A model generated the notes under the pieces. It was given only the letters and a program-made list of their open reading frames with translations, made no database searches and had not been told where the DNA came from. Below are positions 1 through 6,208 of a DNA stretch of 64,000 bases, one piece after another. The position numbers and the translations under genes were made by a program. Every line of letters starts with the position of its first letter. Within the stretch, counting starts at the first letter, position 1. Source of the stretch: Arthrobacter sp. MAHUQ-56 (lineage in GTDB: Bacteria; Actinomycetota; Actinomycetes; Actinomycetales; Micrococcaceae); assembly GCF_019710585.1 (NCBI RefSeq), contig NZ_JAIFZQ010000020.1, positions 900,265 to 964,264 on the forward strand, given 5' to 3'.

Positions 1-25
1 TTAGCAGGGACAGGTAATGACACAG

Positions 26-53
26 TTGTAATTTGCCTGCCATATGCTATAGC
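26..53 (+). promoter_or_regulatory. Candidate promoter for the leading non-coding RNA
   Basis: TTGTAA at 26-31 and TATAGC at 48-53 are separated by 16 nt. The -10 is preceded by TG one base upstream (45-46), an extended -10 arrangement. The predicted start is about position 60, just before the first copy of a hairpin motif repeated at the far end of the non-coding region. The hexamers are imperfect, so this is a by-eye prediction. Confidence 0.4.
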
Positions 54-86
54 GTGGCAATGCGTAGGGAGCAGTGGCTCTAAATT

Positions 87-112
87 CAAAGTCCGTCGTC
101 TGACGGCAGGCC
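87..112 (+). repeat. Hairpin repeat, copy A
   Basis: A 26-nt unit matching 481-506 at 23 of 26 positions. CCGTC (93-97) pairs with GACGG (102-106) around loop GTCT. A second small hairpin follows, GGCC 109-112 with GGCC 117-120. All three differences from copy B lie in the loop or its closing pair, so the stem is kept. Confidence 0.6.
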
Positions 113-480
113 TCTGGGCCGCAGAAGATTCACTGTTCCATGTCCTACTGGCTTATCAGCCGGGGGTAATCCGTTCGTGGCCCGTGTGCCCGACGCAGAC
201 AAGCTGGTAGTTATTCGCACCCTCTACGGTTCTAAATTACGTGCTTGTCATTCAGTGTCCGCATCCGGTAAAGTGTGTCATGTCTCCGGATAGCTGTACC
301 CGGATACAAATACCCCGGTGTAGTTGGCTCGGGAGAACGCAGTACCACCCTTGGGTCCGTCCCTAGGAGAAGCAGTAACCGGACTGGTCTACGATCAGCC
401 GGCCCCGACTAGAGGTTCGCCACTAGCGGCCCGACCTGAGATTCGCTCACAGGCGTGGAGACCAAGGGGATAACTGCTTG

Positions 481-506
481 CAAAGTCCGTTGCTTGACGG
501 CAGGCC
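481..506 (+). repeat. Hairpin repeat, copy B
   Basis: Second copy of the unit at 87-112. CCGT (487-490) pairs with ACGG (497-500); T491 and G496 form a wobble where copy A has C-G; the loop is GCTT. GGC 503-505 can pair with GCC 513-515, mirroring the second hairpin of copy A. Confidence 0.6.
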
Positions 507-536
507 CACCAAGCCGTAGCGAAGTAGTACCGCCGC

Positions 537-561
537 GCCCTGATTCGTTCAGGGCTTTTTT
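537..561 (+). terminator. Intrinsic terminator of the leading RNA
   Basis: GCCCTGA (537-543) and TCAGGGC (549-555) form a 7-bp stem with a TTCG-containing loop, followed by six T residues (556-561). This is a textbook rho-independent terminator and sets the likely 3' end of the non-coding RNA. Confidence 0.85.
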
Positions 562-581
562 ATTGCCCAAAACTGTTGCCT

Positions 582-610
582 AAACCGATCACGTCACGTG
601 GTCGGTTTTT
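582..610 (+). terminator. Second terminator-like hairpin
   Basis: A 12-bp stem with one wobble (582-593 with 597-608), loop TCA, with T residues 606-610 at its foot and a T-rich tail. It lies 20 nt after the first terminator and would catch read-through. Confidence 0.6.
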
Positions 611-628
611 CTGTTTAAACCCCTCGAA

Positions 629-650
629 GGCCCTGGATAACTCCGGGGCC
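629..650 (+). other. Third hairpin, just before the first element gene
   Basis: GGCCCTGGA (629-637) and TCCGGGGCC (642-650) form a 9-bp stem with one wobble and loop TAAC, followed by pyrimidine-rich TCTTCCATTT. It sits 10 nt before the ribosome binding site of the gene at 673, so it may insulate or modulate translation. Confidence 0.45.
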
Positions 651-672
651 TCTTCCATTTAAGGAGAAAGCC

Positions 673-861
673 ATGGATGCAGCCGCCCCCGAGCTCGCGA
701 ATCTGACCGACGCGGGCAAGCGCTACAAGTGCAGCCCGCGCACCATTCGGCGAATGATCGACCGCGGCGACCTAACCGCCTACCGCGTGGGCCCGAAACT
801 CCTGCGCATCGACATCCGGGAAGCTGACCGCGTATTCACCGCCGCCGCAGATGAACGCTGA
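673..861 (+). CDS. Excisionase-like helix-turn-helix protein
   Basis: A 62-residue protein of the MerR/Xis-type helix-turn-helix class. The stretch YKCSPRTIRRMIDRGDLTAY followed by RVGPKLLRID is the usual arrangement in phage and plasmid excisionase-family proteins: a recognition helix, then a short beta wing. It should bind DNA at the element's attachment or control region. The start has a good AAGGAG ribosome site at 661-666. It is the first gene after the terminator stack. Whether it acts as excisionase or as a repressor cannot be told from sequence. Confidence 0.75.
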   Translation: MDAAAPELANLTDAGKRYKCSPRTIRRMIDRGDLTAYRVGPKLLRIDIREADRVFTAAADER

Positions 862-961
862 AACCCGCGCCCACATCCAGCAGGTAGCCGAAGCGTGGCC
901 GAAGCTAACCCGCGAACAAATCGACCGCGTGACCACCATCATGCAAGGACAGGATGCCTAA
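851..961 (+). CDS. 36-residue small protein in the element's replication operon
   Basis: ATG at 851 overlaps the end of the HTH gene by 11 nt and the frame ends with TAA at 961, four nt before the next start. The protein is helical and amphipathic (core AEAWPKLTREQIDRVTTIMQ). The tight spacing fits translational coupling. No function is recognised. It resembles the many tiny conserved proteins found beside HTH genes in actinophages. Confidence 0.5.
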   Translation: MNAETRAHIQQVAEAWPKLTREQIDRVTTIMQGQDA

Positions 962-964
962 GAC

Positions 965-1177
965 GTGACCGACAAAAGCAAACGCCCGGCGGGCGGCCGG
1001 GCGAATGAAATCTCTGGGGGAGATTACAACCAGTATAAGGCCGCATCGTGCCTCTACTGCTGCACTGGCCCGTTCATCAGCACGGCTACTTGGTCTCTTT
1101 GGGAACTGCGCCGCTACCGCCTCGAAACGGAAACCCCGGGCAGGTTCGGCACCTACAGCAAGGAGGATGCCAAGTGA
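965..1177 (+). CDS. Small hypothetical element protein
   Basis: A 70-residue protein with a GTG start at 965. It has a CLYCC cysteine cluster near residue 30, which could hold a metal, although a second Cys pair is lacking. It ends inside the ribosome-binding and start region of the ATPase gene (TGA 1175-1177 overlaps GTG 1174), so the two are probably translationally coupled. Function not recognised. Confidence 0.55.
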   Translation: MTDKSKRPAGGRANEISGGDYNQYKAASCLYCCTGPFISTATWSLWELRRYRLETETPGRFGTYSKEDAK

Positions 1178-2232
1178 CCTACGACCCCACCGCACCGGAC
1201 CCCCTAGACGCTGCATTCAGCGCCGACTGGCTCACGCGGCAAGAACTCCCATCAGTTGAGTACGTCGTTCCCGGCGTCATCCCCGAAGGCCTCACCCTGC
1301 TTGTGGCCCCGCCCAAGATTGGCAAGTCCTGGATGGTGCTCGGCTTGGGAGTGTCAGCCGCCACCGGGGGGAAAGCCTTTGGATCCGTACAGGTATCCCC
1401 GCGCCCCGTGCTCTACCTCGCACTGGAAGACGGCGCCAGGCGTCTCCAGTCACGGCTCCGCACCATCGGCGTAACCGTTGGCCCCCACGGCCTCTATTTC
1501 ATGACAGAGGTTCCCGCCGGCCCTATTGCCACCATCGCCGCTTTCCTGGAGCGTCACGCCGAACGTAAGCCGCTGGTTATCCTCGACACCCTCGGCAAGG
1601 TCCGGGGCACCTACGGCGGGAACGACGCTTATGGAAACGACTACAGCCAGATGTCAGCGCTGAAGAATCTCGTGGACGCCGTGCCGGGATCCTCCCTAAT
1701 AGTCGTGCACCACACCAACAAGGGCGACAAATCCGACTTCCTAGACAGTGTTTCAGGCACGCAAGGACTCGCCGGCGCCGCTGACAGTATCCTCCTGATA
1801 CGCCGCGACAGGCAGAACGAAAGCTCTACCCTGCACGTGACCTCGCGTGACGCCATGGAAGGCCAGTACGCCCTAACCCTCACGGAGGGAAAGTGGACCC
1901 TGGAAGGCTCCAGCCTCCGCCAAGCCGCCGAAGCGGTCCGACTCAGGGAAGTTACCGAAGGCGTCGGGGATGACATGGGCGAACTCGTTGCCTTGGTCAG
2001 CAAGTACCCCGAAGGGATGAAGCCCAAGGACCTGGCCGAACTACTGCACTGGGAAGACAGCAAGACCCGGCTATACCTCCGCAGGGCTTGTGAGTCCGGG
2101 CGTATTGCCAATCCAAAGAGGGGCCTCTATACCCCTGTAACTACTGAAACTTCTGTAACTATCCCGTTCGAAGAGGCCCCCGAAAGTATCAGTAGTTACG
2201 AAAGTTACACGCATACACGGGAGGCGTCATGA
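1174..2232 (+). CDS. RepA-like AAA ATPase (RecA-fold replicative helicase type)
   Basis: A 352-residue protein. I chose GTG 1174 because AAGGAGG lies at 1160-1166 and the frame overlaps the preceding stop by 4 nt. The open frame continues upstream to 1048 without such a signal. Walker A is APPKIGKSW at about residues 45-53, Walker B ends VILD near 135-138, and a HH pair follows (VVHHTNKG), as in hexameric RepA-type helicases of plasmids, phages and satellites. The C-terminus contains a winged-helix-like stretch. It probably drives element replication after excision. Confidence 0.8.
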   Translation: MTYDPTAPDPLDAAFSADWLTRQELPSVEYVVPGVIPEGLTLLVAPPKIGKSWMVLGLGVSAATGGKAFGSVQVSPRPVLYLALEDGARRLQSRLRTIGVTVGPHGLYFMTEVPAGPIATIAAFLERHAERKPLVILDTLGKVRGTYGGNDAYGNDYSQMSALKNLVDAVPGSSLIVVHHTNKGDKSDFLDSVSGTQGLAGAADSILLIRRDRQNESSTLHVTSRDAMEGQYALTLTEGKWTLEGSSLRQAAEAVRLREVTEGVGDDMGELVALVSKYPEGMKPKDLAELLHWEDSKTRLYLRRACESGRIANPKRGLYTPVTTETSVTIPFEEAPESISSYESYTHTREAS

Positions 2233-2396
2233 AGCTCTCACGCCAGGACCTCTTGAACCTCTGCGAAATCTACAAAGCATAGGCCCTCGAAGAGCACGAC
2301 CTATTCAGGCACTGGCAGGCAAGGGCCATAGAAGCAGAAAGCCGCCTAGCGATCTACGAACCAGGCGACGAAACAACAAACCAGAAAGGCAAGTAA
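2229..2396 (+). pseudogene. Small ORF interrupted by an in-frame amber codon
   Basis: ATG 2229 overlaps the ATPase stop (ATGA). The frame reads 17 codons to TAG at 2280-2282, then stays open for 37 more codons to TAA 2394-2396, which overlaps the next ATG by one base. The second part has normal composition and no ATG or GTG start of its own. The options are a recently broken gene, stop-codon readthrough, or a functional 17-residue peptide followed by remnant. The intact product would be about 55 residues, unknown function. Confidence 0.5.
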
Positions 2397-3064
2397 TGCC
2401 ACAGCCCGGAATGTTCGGAACAAGGGGAGATGACTGGATCGGTAGAGAGATCACCGATCTAAAGCGCCGAGTGCGCGAACTTGCTGCAGCCAGCCCCTTC
2501 GGCTTGTCCGGCGTCAGCCTCCAAAAAGGCGGCATGACCCTAGACGGAACCCTCGGCATCACCGGAACCTCAACAGTCAACGGCGAACAGACCGTCAACG
2601 GCCCTCTAACCGTTACCGGAAGCGTTGCCCTTCCCGCGGGCAGCGTCTCAAACGATGCCCTGGCTAGCCCCGTAGAAACCGCTACAGCATCCGCGGGAAT
2701 CACAAACTACGCCATCGACACCACGGCCACAGTCCGGGCATCCGTAACCCTCACAGTCCCGGCAGGCTTCACTCGGGCAATCATCATCAGCAACGCCGTT
2801 GCCATGGGGACCAACAGCGGCACCACCCCCGATTACCTCTACTGCTCTGCGACCGTCCAGAGCGTGAACGGCGGCGAGCTCTACACCTCAGCACCCGCCG
2901 GGATAGGTGCCAGCCTCGCTAGCCCCTTCCAACCAACCCTTACCGGCCTCACCGGAGGCGACACCATCACGGTAGGAGTCGCTACCCGCGCCGGAACCGC
3001 CACATGGGCAGCCGCACCTGCTAATCAGGCGTCCATCGCCGCGACAGCCATCTACCTCAAGTAG
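2396..3064 (+). CDS. Minor tail / tail-tip-like protein
   Basis: A 222-residue protein. The N-terminus (DDWIGREITDLKRRVRELAAA) is a short coiled coil of the kind seen at the start of actinophage minor tail proteins. It is followed by Thr/Gly-rich short repeats of beta-fibre type (GTLGITGTSTVNGEQTVNGP) and a C-terminal beta-rich domain. It is likely displayed at the tail tip and may contact the host surface. ATG overlaps the upstream TAA by one base. Assignment is by composition and architecture, not by a catalytic motif. Confidence 0.6.
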   Translation: MPQPGMFGTRGDDWIGREITDLKRRVRELAAASPFGLSGVSLQKGGMTLDGTLGITGTSTVNGEQTVNGPLTVTGSVALPAGSVSNDALASPVETATASAGITNYAIDTTATVRASVTLTVPAGFTRAIIISNAVAMGTNSGTTPDYLYCSATVQSVNGGELYTSAPAGIGASLASPFQPTLTGLTGGDTITVGVATRAGTATWAAAPANQASIAATAIYLK

Positions 3065-3074
3065 GAGCCCCAGA

Positions 3075-3233
3075 ATGACCGCACAGAGCCCCGAAACGCC
3101 CGCTTCCACCCCAGAGCCGCCGCTCACCTTCCAAGCCCCGCCACCAGCCGCCCCGGGCATGCCCAACCCCATCCCGCCCGGGATCCCCTGGGGCCAACCC
3201 ATCACCGCCGCCACGACGGAGGCTGCACCGTGA
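3075..3233 (+). CDS. Pro-rich 52-residue small protein
   Basis: ATG 3075 to TGA 3231-3233, overlapping the next GTG by 4 nt. About one third of residues are proline (for example PPPAAPGMPNPIPPGIPWG), so it is probably unstructured. It sits directly after the tail-tip-like gene and may be a structural accessory. Function unknown. Confidence 0.45.
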   Translation: MTAQSPETPASTPEPPLTFQAPPPAAPGMPNPIPPGIPWGQPITAATTEAAP

Positions 3234-3481
3234 TAACCCCAGCCGTGAAGGTCCGCCCCATCGACAGAGTCAGGGCCATTCGGGCAATCCTCACAGTCCG
3301 TCAAACGGACCAGGTAGGCCTCAACGAGGTAGCCAGGGAAGCAGCTGCGGACACCAACCCGGAATCAGTGGCGCAGCTAGTCCTGGCCCTCGCTGAAATG
3401 GCCGCCTCATTCCTCCGCGCCATCCCAGACGGAGACACCCGGCTCCAGCAAATCCTCCTCAACTACGCAAAGGACAACTGA
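3230..3481 (+). CDS. Small helical hypothetical protein
   Basis: An 83-residue protein with GTG start overlapping the preceding stop (GTGA). Predicted to be mostly helical (LNEVAREAAADTNPESVAQL, then LVLALAEMAASFLRAI). Followed one base later by the next start. Not recognised; part of the compact small-protein run. Confidence 0.5.
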   Translation: MITPAVKVRPIDRVRAIRAILTVRQTDQVGLNEVAREAAADTNPESVAQLVLALAEMAASFLRAIPDGDTRLQQILLNYAKDN

Positions 3482-3482
3482 C

Positions 3483-3695
3483 ATGTTCACCACCGGCCCG
3501 CAGCACTACACCCGCAATCTTCAGGACGCCGCGAACTTCACCGCCACCCCAGCAGCCATCGGCAAACCAGGTGGCACCACAGAACCCGGCGTCGTACTGA
3601 AACACGGCCGCGGAATCCGGGCAGTCATGCCCGTACCCGAAGCCCTCCGCCTCGCCAACGAAATCGCGGACGCCATCGCCACGCACGACAAGTAA
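3483..3695 (+). CDS. Small hypothetical element protein
   Basis: A 70-residue protein. The C-terminal part (GVVLKHGRGIRAVMPVPEAL, then RLANEIADAIATH) looks like a beta hairpin followed by a helix, a form common in phage accessory proteins. It sits in the same compact operon and has no recognised family. Confidence 0.5.
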   Translation: MFTTGPQHYTRNLQDAANFTATPAAIGKPGGTTEPGVVLKHGRGIRAVMPVPEALRLANEIADAIATHDK

Positions 3696-3703
3696 AGGAA
3701 CAC

Positions 3704-3877
3704 ATGGGAAAGCAGCGCCACGACATCGGCTGGCAGAAACGGCAAGCCGCCACCAAACCGCGAGACACCACCGCCAGCCCGGAGACCATGGCCGCCCGCC
3801 TTGTCTCCAAAGGGCTAGCAACAGTCCAGATCCTCGAATTCAGGACAACACGCCGCATCAAAGACAGGGAGTACTGA
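3704..3877 (+). CDS. 57-residue basic small protein
   Basis: ATG 3704 to TGA 3875-3877, which shares its last base with the next ATG. The protein is strongly basic (starts MGKQRHDIGWQKRQAATKPR), consistent with nucleic-acid contact, and ends RRIKDREY. An AAAGGAA ribosome site precedes the start. Function unknown. Confidence 0.5.
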   Translation: MGKQRHDIGWQKRQAATKPRDTTASPETMAARLVSKGLATVQILEFRTTRRIKDREY

Positions 3878-4083
3878 TGTACGACAACCACCCCCGCACC
3901 GATAACCCGCAGGTAGCCGCATCCAAGGCGGCACTGTGGACCCCGGAAGCCCAGGCCAAGCACAAGGAGCTAACCAGCCTCCCCGACACGGCCCAGGCAC
4001 TCGTCCGCATGCAGATCGGATACCTCGAAGCAGCCAAGACCGCAGCAGAACAGCACGAAGCAAACCAGCGAAAGGGACTCTAA
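3877..4083 (+). CDS. 68-residue hypothetical protein
   Basis: Starts on the last base of the preceding stop. Helical and charged; the second half (LPDTAQALVRMQIGYLEAAK) is likely a single long amphipathic helix. No family is recognised; position in the small-gene run is its only context. Confidence 0.5.
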   Translation: MYDNHPRTDNPQVAASKAALWTPEAQAKHKELTSLPDTAQALVRMQIGYLEAAKTAAEQHEANQRKGL

Positions 4084-4087
4084 CCAC

Positions 4088-4594
4088 ATGACAGCCGAAC
4101 TCAGCATCCAGGAACTCCAGGCCGAAATCGAACGCCGCCAGCGTGAAGAAGTAGCCGAACAGCAGCGCCGCGCCAGTGTCCTGCAGGAAGCGCAGATCGA
4201 TTGGTCACGCGCCCTACTCAAGTCCCACAAGGCCCGGGAGCAGGAGCTCGAAGAAGCCGGCAGCGCCGCAATGAAAGCCGGTGAACAGGCAGTCAGGGGC
4301 GGCGACCTCGCCGCCGCTTTCCAGGGCTACACCACCTGGCACGCATCCCGCATGGCCCGCTACCACCTCCGCTCCGCCGCACAGAGCGCCATTAACCGGG
4401 TACCGGACTACCGCGGCTCAAACATTCCCGACCTGCGCATCGTTGACGTCACCTTCCATGAGTGGCTCAACGAGCAGTGCAGCAAGCTGGCAACGAGTAA
4501 CGGCGCGGACCTCTACGAACAGACCGTCGGCGCAGAAATCCCCACCAGCTACGAAGAGGCAGCAGCCTGGATGGAGGCCAACCGTGGCAACTGA
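4088..4594 (+). CDS. Coiled-coil element protein
   Basis: A 168-residue protein. The first half is a heptad-rich, Glu/Gln/Arg-rich coiled coil (LQAEIERRQREEVAEQQRRA), the second half a mixed domain ending in a helix (YEEAAAWMEANRGN). Such proteins can be scaffolds or size-determination factors in phages and satellites, but nothing in the sequence fixes the role. The next gene starts within its last codons. Confidence 0.55.
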   Translation: MTAELSIQELQAEIERRQREEVAEQQRRASVLQEAQIDWSRALLKSHKAREQELEEAGSAAMKAGEQAVRGGDLAAAFQGYTTWHASRMARYHLRSAAQSAINRVPDYRGSNIPDLRIVDVTFHEWLNEQCSKLATSNGADLYEQTVGAEIPTSYEEAAAWMEANRGN

Positions 4595-4799
4595 CGCCCT
4601 CGACCCCGGACCCAACGGAGACTACCCCTACCTGCCGCGCAACCCTGACGGCACCCTCGACACCACACGCATGCCCGTTGGAATCAGGCAGCACCCCACC
4701 GCCAAAGACCGAATGGGTAACCCGGTACTGATGGACGTAGAAGCCACACTCCCCGACGGGCGCCGTGTCTCCGACATCGCACCCATCCGCAAACAATAA
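4584..4799 (+). CDS. 71-residue hypothetical protein
   Basis: GTG 4584 overlaps the end of the coiled-coil gene by 11 nt and is preceded by GGAGG, the reason for choosing this start although the frame is open further upstream. Sequence is Pro/Asp/Gly-rich (YPYLPRNPDGTLDTTRMPVG), with a beta-type C-terminus. No family recognised. Confidence 0.5.
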   Translation: MATDALDPGPNGDYPYLPRNPDGTLDTTRMPVGIRQHPTAKDRMGNPVLMDVEATLPDGRRVSDIAPIRKQ

Positions 4800-5054
4800 C
4801 CACCCATGAGCAGGCGTCAACACCACCGCAGCAGACCTAGCAAGGGTGCGCTGAGAACGGAAGTGATGGGCAGTCAGAACACTGCACCAGCGCCACACAG
4901 GGCAGGGTGCGTAGGAGCCACCACAACAAGCACAAGCGACGGCCACCGCGCATCCTGCACCACCCCCAGACCAAAACCCCGGGAAGCGTACAAAACAAAT
5001 TCGTGTTCCCCGGCGGGCCGATTACGAAACCGATCCACGAAGGGATCCTCCCCT
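4800..5054. other. Gap without a convincing gene
   Basis: About 255 bases between the small-gene run and the HNH gene. One frame is open from ATG 4806 and continuous with the HNH protein, but its Arg/Ser/Thr/Pro-rich translation looks like non-coding DNA. A short minus-strand frame is equally unconvincing. A packaging or cis-acting role is possible because it flanks the HNH and terminase pair. Confidence 0.4.
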
Positions 5055-5384
5055 ATGCCACGAGCTAAGAGGATATGCGCCAAGCCAGGCTGCCCCGAAG
5101 CAACCACTGCATCACTATGCACAACACATGCACGAGAGGCAGAGAGGGCACGCGGCAGCACAACCCAACGCGGGTACGGCTCCACTCACACCAAGGCACG
5201 CAAGGCAGCAGCGCCATCCGTGGAAAGCGGCGCCGTCAACTGTGCACGCTGCGGTCAACCCATCCAGCCCGGGCAGCCGTGGCACCTGGACCACGACGAC
5301 ACCGACCGCAGTAAGTACATCGGCCCAAGCCACACGCGCTGCAACCTCAGCGCCGCTGGCAAAGCATCCCACAAGTACGACTAG
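5055..5384 (+). CDS. HNH endonuclease (packaging-associated)
   Basis: A 109-residue protein. It has a CxxxxC pair near the N-terminus (ICAKPGCPEA), then NCARCGQPI and the HNH core with LDHDD and H..CN (GPSHTRCNLSA). Small HNH proteins next to terminase genes are nicking partners of cos packaging in HK97-like phages, including actinophages. I use ATG 5055 rather than the upstream in-frame 4806 start because conservation-like composition begins here. Terminase small subunit follows after a 99-nt gap. Confidence 0.8.
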   Translation: MPRAKRICAKPGCPEATTASLCTTHAREAERARGSTTQRGYGSTHTKARKAAAPSVESGAVNCARCGQPIQPGQPWHLDHDDTDRSKYIGPSHTRCNLSAAGKASHKYD

Positions 5385-5483
5385 ACAAGGGTGGGGAGCG
5401 CCCTCTGCCGCCCTGCAAGGGGAAAAACCTGAGAGCGCTGGATTGTCGAGCAAGCAGATAGACCCAACAGAAAAGGAGCAGTC
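5385..5483 (+). other. Candidate cos / packaging region
   Basis: A 99-nt gap between HNH and terminase small subunit genes, where cos lies in many HK97-like actinophages. It contains GGTGGGGAGCGCCCTCTGCC at 5391-5410, then CCCTGCAAGGGG and AGAGCGC. The inverted GCGC and CCCT/AGGG blocks fit a nicking and binding site. No overhang can be proven by eye. Confidence 0.35.
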
Positions 5484-5852
5484 ATGCCACCAGGACCGAA
5501 AGCCAACCCGACTAAGCCAACGTCCCGGCACCGTAGCCCGGGCGTGCGTTCTGGGCTTATCGAGCTTCCCGCGGAAGGCTGCACACTGCCTGTCCCATCG
5601 CTTCCGAAGACGCGGAATTGGAGCGGTGAAGAGAAGAAATTGTGGCGGAATCTGTGGAAAAGCCCGCAGGCGAACGAGTGGGACGACTCGTTTATCCCCG
5701 CTGTAGCGGCCTACATCTGTCACGCCGTCGCCGTTTACGACGGTTCCGCCTCTGCATGGCAGGCCCAGGAAATGCGGCACCTTGGAGGGCAGCTAGGGCT
5801 TACGCCGGCCGGGATGCTGGCCCTTGGTTGGGTAGTGCGCCATGAGCAGTAG
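5484..5852 (+). CDS. Terminase small subunit-like protein
   Basis: A 122-residue protein with an unstructured basic N-terminus, then a helical domain (KTRNWSGEEKKLWRNLWKSP and AVAAYICHAVAVYDG) matching the small-terminase type of actinophages, which recognises the packaging site and recruits the large subunit. An AAAAGGAG ribosome site precedes the ATG. No large-subunit gene follows, unlike in a normal phage. That is the hallmark of cos-type satellites, which borrow the helper's large terminase. Confidence 0.65.
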   Translation: MPPGPKANPTKPTSRHRSPGVRSGLIELPAEGCTLPVPSLPKTRNWSGEEKKLWRNLWKSPQANEWDDSFIPAVAAYICHAVAVYDGSASAWQAQEMRHLGGQLGLTPAGMLALGWVVRHEQ

Positions 5853-6081
5853 GAGGCAGGCCCGCCGCGCCGTCGTGGCCCCGGTCTTCACCCCGTCAGA
5901 GGATCCTAACCGCGTCGTGCAGCAGACAGTCCCGGCGCTAGGCGGTGAGGCCCGCGCTTGGTTCAAGGGCGGTACATGTCGCCGCGTCAGAGTGCCAGGC
6001 GGCCGGATGTACGGCTGGGAGCAGGCACCGACTGTATGGCTGGCCATTCTGGATGGTTCATTCCGGCCCACCGATTACTGA
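5842..6081 (+). CDS. Hypothetical protein in the position of the large terminase
   Basis: A 79-residue protein whose ATG overlaps the small terminase by 11 nt, so translation is probably coupled. It has a basic N-terminus (MSSRRQARRAVVAPVF) and a short beta-rich middle (TCRRVRVPGGRMYGWE). No ATPase motif is present, so it is not a terminase fragment. Function unknown. Confidence 0.5.
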   Translation: MSSRRQARRAVVAPVFTPSEDPNRVVQQTVPALGGEARAWFKGGTCRRVRVPGGRMYGWEQAPTVWLAILDGSFRPTDY

Positions 6082-6208
6082 AGGCAGGCTAAATGCTTTC
6101 ACCAAAGGAGCAATTAGTGGACTTTTTCGCCATTCGTAACACCTGTCACTTATGCTCCTCCTATCACCAACAGCTGCAACGTGGCAGCACTATGAGAAAA
6201 GAAAAAAT

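Larger units (their letters stand above)
60..565 (+). ncRNA. Candidate large structured non-coding RNA (~500 nt)
   Basis: No ORF of 60 codons or more covers this stretch on either strand, yet it has a plausible promoter at its left and a canonical intrinsic terminator at 537-561. Two nearly identical 26-nt hairpin modules sit close to its ends. Further potential helices include ATCCGG 263-268 with CCGGAT 286-291, and CCTG 435-438 with CAGG 450-453 (plus an inner AG/CT pairing). Large ornate RNAs such as GOLLD and ROOL are known from phages and prophages. No family match is claimed here. A long 5' leader ended by attenuation is the main alternative. Confidence 0.5.

Noticed and set aside
87..506. 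The two 26-nt repeats as attachment sites of a small insertion
   Set aside because: Differences lie only in hairpin loops, the unit is flanked by a promoter and terminators, and no recombinase gene lies between them. The RNA-motif explanation fits better.
60..565. RNase P RNA, 6S RNA, a second tmRNA or a group I intron
   Set aside because: None of the conserved cores of these RNAs was found by reading, and a complete tmRNA is present at 17398-17763.
4806..5384. A single 192-residue HNH protein from ATG 4806
   Set aside because: The first 83 codons are low-complexity Arg/Ser/Thr/Pro without HNH-family character; ATG 5055 gives the normal small packaging HNH length.
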